DNA from: Thiodiazotropha sp037382205
GTDB taxonomy: Bacteria; Pseudomonadota; Gammaproteobacteria; Chromatiales; Chromatiaceae
DNA length: 11,167 nt
Assembly (NCBI GenBank): GCA_037382205.1
Contig: JARRQD010000246.1
Coordinates: 1 to 11,167 of the forward strand
Direction of reading: 5' to 3'
The notes under the pieces were generated by a model that was given only the letters and a program-made list of their open reading frames with translations, did no database searches and was not told where the DNA came from. A program made the position numbers and the translations under genes. This document shows positions 7,097-11,167 of this stretch, in pieces. How positions within the stretch are numbered: the first letter of the stretch is position 1; each line of letters opens with the position of its first letter.

Positions 7097-8419
7097 ATGA
7101 CACGTAAAGAACAGATCGAAGCGTTAAACAAGGATTGGGCAGAAAACCCCCGTTGGACAGATGTTATACGAGGCTACAGCGCTGAGGATGTGGTACGCCT
7201 ACGTGGTTCGGTTCAACCCGAATACACCTATGCCAAAAAAGGTGCTGAAAAACTTTGGAACCTGGTTCGCGGCGATGCCAAGAAAGGCTATGTGAACTGC
7301 ATGGGCGCGATCACTGGTGGTCAGGCAATGCAGCAGGCAAAGGCAGGTATCGAGGCGATCTACCTGTCGGGCTGGCAGGTTGCTGCTGACGGTAATACTT
7401 CTGAAACCATGTATCCGGATCAGTCTCTCTATGCTTATGATTCAGTACCGACCATGGTGCGTCGTATCAACAGCGCCTTCAAACGGGCCGATGAGATCCA
7501 GTGGTCAAAGGATATCGATCCGGGTGACGAGGGCCATGTGGACTATTTTCTGCCCATCGTGGCCGATGCGGAAGCGGGTTTCGGTGGCGTGCTCAACGCC
7601 TTCGAACTGATGAAGAACATGATCTCTGCCGGTGCGGCGGGTGTCCACTTTGAAGACCAGCTGGCAGCGGTGAAGAAGTGTGGCCACATGGGCGGCAAGG
7701 TGTTGGTGCCGACTCAGGAAGCGGTGCAGAAACTGATTGCCGCCCGTCTGGCAGCCGACGTGATGGGTGTCCCCACGCTGGTACTGGCCAGAACCGATTC
7801 AGAGGCGGCCAACCTACTGACTTCCGATGTGGATGCCAACGACCAGCCTTTCCTCACTGGTGAGCGTACCGCCGAGGGCTTTTATCGGGTTAAGAATGGT
7901 CTCGAACAGGCCATCTCCCGTGGACTCGCCTATGCCCCTTATGCCGATCTGGTGTGGTGCGAAACCGGCACGCCGGATCTTGGCTTTGCCCGAGAATTCG
8001 CCCAAGCAGTATTGGCCGAGAATCCGAACAAACTGCTGGCATACAACTGCTCGCCTTCGTTCAACTGGAAGAAAAACCTGGATGACAGCACTATCGCAAA
8101 ATTCCAGGATGCGCTCTCCGACATGGGGTACAAATACCAGTTCATCACCCTGGCAGGCATCCACAACATGTGGTTCAACATGTTCGACCTGGCCTATGAC
8201 TATGCTCGCGGCGAAGGCATGAAACACTATGTCGAGAAGGTGCAAGAGCCAGAGTTCGAAGCTCGCGACAAGGGTTATACCTTTGTCTCTCACCAGCAGG
8301 AAGTCGGCGCTGGCTACTTTGACGACATCACCACAGTGATTCAGGGTGGCGCCTCATCGGTAACCGCATTGACCGGTTCCACTGAAGAAGAGCAATTCGA
8401 CAGCGCCGCAAGCATGTAG
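7097..8419 (+). CDS. aceA: Isocitrate lyase
   Basis: First enzyme of the glyoxylate shunt, cleaving isocitrate to glyoxylate and succinate. Its 440 residues are close to E. coli AceA (434). The catalytic signature KKCGH is at residues 193-197, with the active-site Cys195 numbered as in E. coli. Other family blocks are SGWQVAADGN (91-100), PIVADAEAGFGG (153-164, metal site), FEDQ (185-188), LARTDSEAA (230-238), NCSPSFNWKKNL (317-328) and the C-terminal region after QEVGAGYFD. The start is ATG 7097 with GGAG at 7084-7087. It follows aceB by 58 nt with no terminator between them, and is followed by an intrinsic terminator at 8505-8530, so aceB-aceA form one transcription unit. Confidence 0.99.
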   Translation: MTRKEQIEALNKDWAENPRWTDVIRGYSAEDVVRLRGSVQPEYTYAKKGAEKLWNLVRGDAKKGYVNCMGAITGGQAMQQAKAGIEAIYLSGWQVAADGNTSETMYPDQSLYAYDSVPTMVRRINSAFKRADEIQWSKDIDPGDEGHVDYFLPIVADAEAGFGGVLNAFELMKNMISAGAAGVHFEDQLAAVKKCGHMGGKVLVPTQEAVQKLIAARLAADVMGVPTLVLARTDSEAANLLTSDVDANDQPFLTGERTAEGFYRVKNGLEQAISRGLAYAPYADLVWCETGTPDLGFAREFAQAVLAENPNKLLAYNCSPSFNWKKNLDDSTIAKFQDALSDMGYKYQFITLAGIHNMWFNMFDLAYDYARGEGMKHYVEKVQEPEFEARDKGYTFVSHQQEVGAGYFDDITTVIQGGASSVTALTGSTEEEQFDSAASM

Positions 8420-8504
8420 TGATTCTTGTGTGTGTAGTTTAGCGGTTCAAAGAACTGTTAACCCATTCAGGTCCCTCAGCGGATACCCAGTTTTCTGCCC
8501 TTCG

Positions 8505-8530
8505 ACCGTGCCTTCCGGCACGGTTTTTTT
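8505..8530 (+). terminator. Intrinsic terminator of aceBA
   Basis: ACCGTGCC (8505-8512) pairs perfectly with GGCACGGT (8517-8524) around the tetraloop TTCC and is followed by further Ts to 8530. This is a canonical rho-independent terminator, 85 nt after the aceA stop. A weaker 9-bp stem with two G-U pairs lies before it at 8440-8460. Confidence 0.92.
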
Positions 8531-8569
8531 AAGTGTAGAAACAACCGCCTGTGTGAGCTCAATATTCGT

Positions 8570-8591
8570 CATTCCGGTGAATGCCGGAATG
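8570..8591. repeat. Hairpin CATTCCGG-N6-CCGGAATG, dispersed-repeat-like
   Basis: A perfect 8-bp inverted repeat around TGAATG, starting within GTCATTCC. Sequences of the form GTCATTCC...GGAATG are common dispersed intergenic repeats in proteobacteria. This is probably a single copy of such an element. The call rests on resemblance from memory. Confidence 0.45.
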
Positions 8592-8770
8592 CAGGAATAG
8601 CTCACATCACTACCGGGGAACGGTTATAAAACATCAAGGCACCAAACAGGTAGGGAGAGTAACTTCCCTCTCCCCTCGGAGGGTGTCGCAAAATCCATGG
8701 GATGAGATTTTGCCCCGCCATTAAGCACCGAAACGTTCAAAAACCTGCACGTTTTTGTGGTAAAAAATCT

Positions 8771-8790
8771 ATTTACGAATATTTACGGTA
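8771..8790. promoter_or_regulatory. Tandem 10-bp repeat ATTTACG, possible regulator site
   Basis: ATTTACG occurs at 8771-8777 and again at 8781-8787, exactly one helical turn apart, about 80-100 bp before the start of the RraA-like gene. A second direct repeat, GAACGGTA, follows at 8817-8824 and 8829-8836. Regularly phased repeats in a promoter region suggest protein binding, but the sequence is AT-rich and this could be chance. Confidence 0.3.
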
Positions 8791-8868
8791 TGCTTTTACA
8801 ACACCGTCTTAAGGGAGAACGGTACCTCGAACGGTAATTTCTGGATGGGCACGGATTAGGAGATCGAA

Positions 8869-9363
8869 ATGACCACCGAAGAAAGCAGACTCAAAACTGC
8901 CGACCTTTACGACATTCATGAAGAGTCGTTGCAGATCTGTTACCCCGGGTTTTGCCACTATGGCGGCCAACAGGCATTCAGCGGCCCCATTGCTACCCTG
9001 AAGTGTTTTGAAGACAACTCCCTGGTCAGAGAGCAGTTGAGCCAGCCGGGGCAGGGTAGAGTCCTGGTTGTAGATGCCGGAGGCTCGCTGCGCTGCGCCA
9101 TGTTGGGTGACATTCTGGCCCAGATGGCAGTGGATAACGGCTGGTCCGGTATCGTCATGAATGGCTGCATTCGTGATGCGGCAGAGATTGGTGAGATGCC
9201 CTTAGGGGTCATGGCGCTTGCCACCAATCCCCGTAAAAGTGCCAAAAAAGGGGTTGGGGAAGTCGGTGGTATGGTCCATTTTTCTGGAGTCAGCTTCAGA
9301 CCCAGTGAGTGGCTCTATGCGGATCAGGATGGCATCGTGGTACTAGACCATCAAGCGACTTAA
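8869..9363 (+). CDS. RraA-fold protein, possible HMG/CHA-type aldolase or oxaloacetate decarboxylase
   Basis: A 164-residue protein of the RraA / dimethylmenaquinone methyltransferase-like family, cytosolic and expected to form trimers or hexamers. The ATG at 8869 has AGGAG at 8858-8862, 6 nt away, so the start is firm. N-terminal TADLYDIH and FCHYGGQQAFSGPI, then LKCFEDN and GRVLVVDAGGSLRCAMLGD, resemble E. coli RraA, which inhibits RNase E. However, the protein has Asp81, 20 residues, Arg102-Asp103 (GCIRDAAEI), whereas E. coli RraA has AVRQ at that place. The Asp-x20-Arg-Asp arrangement is associated with the metal-dependent 4-hydroxy-4-methyl-2-oxoglutarate aldolase branch, members of which also decarboxylate oxaloacetate. 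The NPRKS segment and EWLYADQDGIVV near the C-terminus also fit that branch. Both annotations are used for such proteins, so I leave the symbol empty. It lies 338 nt after the aceBA terminator and appears to be its own transcription unit. Confidence 0.93.
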   Translation: MTTEESRLKTADLYDIHEESLQICYPGFCHYGGQQAFSGPIATLKCFEDNSLVREQLSQPGQGRVLVVDAGGSLRCAMLGDILAQMAVDNGWSGIVMNGCIRDAAEIGEMPLGVMALATNPRKSAKKGVGEVGGMVHFSGVSFRPSEWLYADQDGIVVLDHQAT

Positions 9364-9557
9364 AGGATTTCAATCTACCGAGAGTCCACCCAGAAACAGA
9401 TGGTCTTATAAAAAACCATGACATCACAAAGAAGCGTAGCCTCACAGCCATCGATTTAGCAAAAGAATAGTTTTCAGGTTTGGGCGCAAGACTACTTAAG
9501 ATTGTGTGTCCGGAATAGTCTAGCTACTTGTTGATGTATCAGCACGGCATTGAGGAG
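9364..9557. other. Non-coding stretch after the RraA-like gene
   Basis: No open frame, RNA gene or T-tailed terminator is convincing here. A weak 5-bp stem ATGGT/ACCAT surrounds an AT-rich loop at about 9401-9420. The stretch leads directly into the conserved 5' flank of the first decayed transposase. Confidence 0.4.
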
Positions 9558-9655
9558 AGGCATCGTTTGAAAAAAACATTCAGGTGAGTTAGGTTGGAAT
9601 ATAAATAGAACGATACGAAGCCAAGGAGCGGCCATGACGATATCGCGCAAACAAC
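9558..9655 (+). repeat. Left arm of an inverted repeat pair: transposase 5' end copy 1
   Basis: This segment aligns with the reverse complement of 10424-10522 at about 80 of 99 positions (hand count), with one 1-nt gap. It spans about 76 nt upstream of a transposase start codon plus the first seven codons (MTISRKQ). Shared blocks include ACATTCAG, AAGCCAAGGAGC, GGCCATGAC and ATATCGCGCAA. It marks the 5' end of an IS element of the Y1 transposase type. Confidence 0.75.
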
Positions 9656-9775
9656 TGGATGGGGTATTTTCGCTTAAATATCGAGCCAGATGCCTGGTTG
9701 GATAGCGTCAAGAACTACAACACAGTTATTGGCAGAAAAGAAAAGATAAAGCAGTATAGCCAAGCCATAGGCTGA
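9634..9775 (+). pseudogene. Decayed Y1 (HUH) transposase, copy 1, core deleted
   Basis: This remnant keeps only the two ends of a REP-associated/IS200-like Y1 transposase. From the ATG at 9634 it reads MTISRKQ then LDG, the N-terminus of this family (MTISRKQQISLD...). In another frame (9671 on) it reads RLNIEPDAWLDSVKNYN and ends ...KQYSQAIG at a TGA (9773-9775). Beyond this in-frame stop it would continue KWF, resembling the family's C-terminal LNI..WL.....G.KW pattern. The catalytic HUH and tyrosine core, some 250 residues, is gone. An AGGAG at 9623-9627 precedes the ATG. It cannot encode an active enzyme; it is a deletion derivative. Family assignment is from motif memory. Confidence 0.68.
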
Positions 9776-9997
9776 AAGTGGTTCTGCTTGAGTGGCTTTT
9801 CTTTACAGATCTATCGGGCGGTAACGATCTGATATTTTAGAATCCACACTGAATTGTTCATGCCAATCAACCAGGTTGGTAGGGCAATGCTTGCCTATTG
9901 CCCTGAAAAGTAACCTTCGTAGCACTCATTTAGAATATCACAGGCCGTTTTGTCAGTAGATTGAGTGAATCATTACCATGATTTTATTGGAAGATAA
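9776..9997. other. Junction between the two transposase remnants
   Basis: No open gene was found. A perfect 8-bp inverted repeat AGGGCAAT (9881-9888) / ATTGCCCT (9897-9904) around an 8-nt loop lies where the two tail-to-tail remnants meet. It may be a subterminal hairpin of one element, since IS200-type elements use hairpins at their ends. The minus strand between about 9960 and 9990 may still hold degraded C-terminal codons of copy 2. Confidence 0.4.
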
Positions 9998-10445
9998 ATA
10001 GCATTTGAAATGCTCTTTAATATCGAACTGCATTCCCTTTGGTATATCCTCGCGGGGGCAGTAAATGGAAGTAGATGAGCTGGTTGTTTAGTTTAATCGC
10101 CTGGGTTGGTTGCCTGTTTTTTCAACTGTTCGGTACGATCTTTGATTGAGGTGTAATCTGACTTTACCGGCCTCTGCTCCATCCCGGCCCTCAATCGTCA
10201 ATTTGTATGAAGCACCACACTAGGTTCAGATTGACATAGGTTAGGAATGCGATTTGTATCGATCCTCACAAAAGCGTCCACTAAATCCATTTTATTAATT
10301 GCTTGGCGGCAATTGGTTCATTGAGGTGGCGCATAAACCTGCTGATTGACATCACTGTATAGAAAGGCTCGACGCACACAGTGGGATAGGCAGCGGTAGT
10401 CAGAATTCCATCAAGACAGATCTGTTGCTTGCGCGATATTGTCAT
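9998..10445 (-). pseudogene. Decayed Y1 (HUH) transposase, copy 2, frameshifted with core deleted
   Basis: On the minus strand, family blocks appear in the correct order but in shifting frames with stops. These are MTISRKQQICLDG from the ATG at 10445, CVRRAFLY (10380-10357), SISRFMRHLNEPIA (back in the first frame, 10349 down), GRFCEDRYKS (10279 down), TYVNLNLV (10241-10218), SDYTSIKDR (10161 down) and EDIPKGMQFDIKEHF (10051 down). They correspond to the family patterns CVRRAFLC, DISWFMRxLNE, GRFWEGRFKSQ, AYVDLNP, SDYTSIQER and PKGIPFxLKDY. The segment between CVRRAFL and SISRFMR, which should contain the HUH motif (NHYH), is missing. With several frameshifts, stops and that deletion, it is inactive. 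Family patterns are recalled, not searched. Confidence 0.8.
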
Positions 10446-10522
10446 GGCCGGCTCCTTGGCTTTATGTCGTTCAACTTATGTTCTAATTTAACTCGTCTGA
10501 ATGTCCTGTTCAAATGGTGCCT
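10424..10522 (-). repeat. Right arm of the inverted repeat pair: transposase 5' end copy 2
   Basis: The reverse complement of this segment matches 9558-9655 at about 80 of 99 positions. It covers the upstream flank (ACATTCAG, AAGCCAAGGAGC) and the first codons of the second decayed transposase. Together with copy 1, the pair brackets about 0.77 kb of remnants in a tail-to-tail arrangement. Confidence 0.75.
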
Positions 10523-10596
10523 ATTCTAATTCTTCTTTCTCCCATAAAGCAGTCATTTTGCCTACAAAATCGACGATTTATGACCTGATTTAATGA

Positions 10597-11167
10597 TTAC
10601 TGTAGAGGTTGATTTTTGTTTTCAATCAGTTGCTGAGGTCCGACCTCTATACTCTTTACTGTTTTCGCCTCCAGGGCTCGGAGGAGCAAGGGCTCAGCTT
10701 CATTGTAACGACCCTGTGTCTTGTACAGCTCAGTGAGGTTGTTGATACTGGTGAGGGTGTCTGGGTGGCCCTTACCCTGCACTCGCTCGCGCGTCTCCAG
10801 GGCTCGACGGAGCAAGGGCTCCGCTTCATCGTAACGGCCCTGTATCTTGTACAGCATGGCGAGGTTGTTGACGCTGGTGAGGGTGTTTGGGTGGTCCTTA
10901 CCCAGCACTCGCTCGCGCGCCGCCAGGACTTGGCGGAGCAAGGGCTCCGCCTCACCGTAATGGCCCTGGGATTGGTACAGGATGGCGAGGTTGTTGAGGT
11001 TGGTGAGGGTGTCCGGGTGCTCCTGTCCCAGCACCCGCTCGCTGGCCTCCAGGGTCGGGCGGAGCAAGGGCTCTGCCTCACCGTAGCGGCCCTGGTCGAG
11101 GTACAGCTCAGCGAGGTTCCTGACGCTGGTGAGGGTGTTTGGGTGCTCCTTACCCAACACTCGCTCG
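10597..11167 (-). CDS. TPR repeat protein, kinesin-light-chain type (3' part; runs off the right edge)
   Basis: The C-terminal 189 or so residues of a larger tetratricopeptide-repeat protein; the frame stays open to the window edge, so the true start is beyond it. The GTG at 11160 is only the Val of a repeat's ERVLG and not a start. Four 42-residue units follow the pattern ERVLGxxHPxTLTSxNNLAxLYxxQGRYxEAEPLLRRALE, each giving a TPR helix pair, and are followed by a 19-residue non-repeat tail (KSIEVGPQQLI...). Proteins with this TPR_10/TPR_12 (NB-ARC/kinesin light chain-like) repeat are protein-protein interaction scaffolds. In bacteria they often carry an N-terminal ATPase, CHAT or kinase domain, which would lie outside the window. 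The partner and function are unknown. Confidence 0.93.
   Translation of the reverse strand, partial: ERVLGKEHPNTLTSVRNLAELYLDQGRYGEAEPLLRPTLEASERVLGQEHPDTLTNLNNLAILYQSQGHYGEAEPLLRQVLAARERVLGKDHPNTLTSVNNLAMLYKIQGRYDEAEPLLRRALETRERVQGKGHPDTLTSINNLTELYKTQGRYNEAEPLLLRALEAKTVKSIEVGPQQLIENKNQPLQ
10657..11160 (-). repeat. Four tandem 126-bp DNA repeats encoding the TPR units
   Basis: The units are 11160-11035, 11034-10909, 10908-10783 and 10782-10657, each 126 bp (42 codons) with no indels. Blocks such as GAGCAAGGGCTC (plus strand) and GAGGTT followed by CTGGTGAGGGTGT recur in each. High nucleotide conservation points to recent duplication or gene conversion. It also produces a long spurious open frame on the same strand at 10656-11081. 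The array continues past the right edge. Confidence 0.9.

Larger units (their letters stand above)
8531..8868. other. Leader region of the RraA-like gene with several inverted repeats
   Basis: No gene was found in these 338 nt. Successive perfect inverted repeats occur: 8570-8577/8584-8591 (annotated separately), GGGAGAG/CTCTCCC (8653-8659/8668-8674), GCAAAATC/GATTTTGC (8688-8695/8706-8713) and AAACGT/ACGTTT (8731-8736/8749-8754). The last 100 nt before the ATG are AT-rich and hold two direct repeats (8771-8790 and 8817-8836), so they probably contain the promoter. No hexamer pair there is convincing. Confidence 0.5.

Noticed and set aside
7814..8293. 159-codon frame antisense to aceA
   Set aside because: Opposite-strand shadow of the isocitrate lyase coding sequence; no independent evidence of translation.
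3549..8419. A new multi-gene system around aceK/aceBA
   Set aside because: All three are standard glyoxylate-bypass genes with intact motifs; only their arrangement differs from E. coli.
10656..11081. 141-codon frame overlapping the TPR gene on the same strand
   Set aside because: It arises because the 126-bp repeat has no stop in a second frame; its repeats are Arg/Ser/Pro-rich and the TPR frame is clearly the real one.
10657..11160. Regular repeats as a possible CRISPR array
   Set aside because: The units are contiguous 126-bp coding repeats with no unique spacers, and they encode TPR units.

Overview
The window looks like chromosomal sequence from a gammaproteobacterium. The core genes (adk, aceB, aceA, aceK) are closest to gammaproteobacterial families. 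An EpsB-like sugar transferase of the exosortase A / PEP-CTERM type and the overall style fit a Chromatiales-like, possibly sulfur-oxidising or symbiotic, lineage. That placement is inference from general protein character, not from a marker gene.

Layout. (1) 1-867: a promoter and adk (adenylate kinase with a four-cysteine LID). (2) 868-1705: two hairpins after adk, then a small acidic protein of unknown function (1125-1538). (3) 1706-3048: an EpsB-type polyprenyl-phosphate sugar transferase gene, broken by an internal deletion/frameshift near 1978 inside its membrane region. (4) 3049-3548: non-coding, with two clear hairpins in a GC-richer block that looks like a dispersed intergenic repeat. 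(5) 3549-8530: the glyoxylate-bypass block. aceK (minus strand) is divergent from aceB-aceA (plus strand), and aceBA ends at a textbook intrinsic terminator at 8505-8530. (6) 8531-8868: a leader rich in inverted repeats, then an RraA-fold protein (8869-9363) that carries the Asp-x20-Arg-Asp motif of the aldolase/decarboxylase branch. (7) 9364-10596: a gene graveyard with two decayed Y1 (HUH, REP-associated/IS200-like) transposase genes placed tail to tail and sharing about 80% identical 5' ends of about 99 bp. (8) 10597-11167: the 3' end of a kinesin-light-chain-type TPR protein on the minus strand, built of 42-residue units encoded by 126-bp tandem DNA repeats and running off the right edge.

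How the genes work together. AceA and AceB form the glyoxylate shunt (isocitrate to glyoxylate plus succinate, then glyoxylate plus acetyl-CoA to malate). AceK controls isocitrate dehydrogenase by reversible phosphorylation and so sets flux into the shunt. The RraA-like protein downstream could act on oxo-acids such as oxaloacetate, but that link is inferred only from its motif and position. No convincing new defence or multi-gene system was found. The main points of interest are the broken EpsB gene, the inverted pair of decayed Y1 transposases, the RraA/aldolase ambiguity and the homogenised TPR array.
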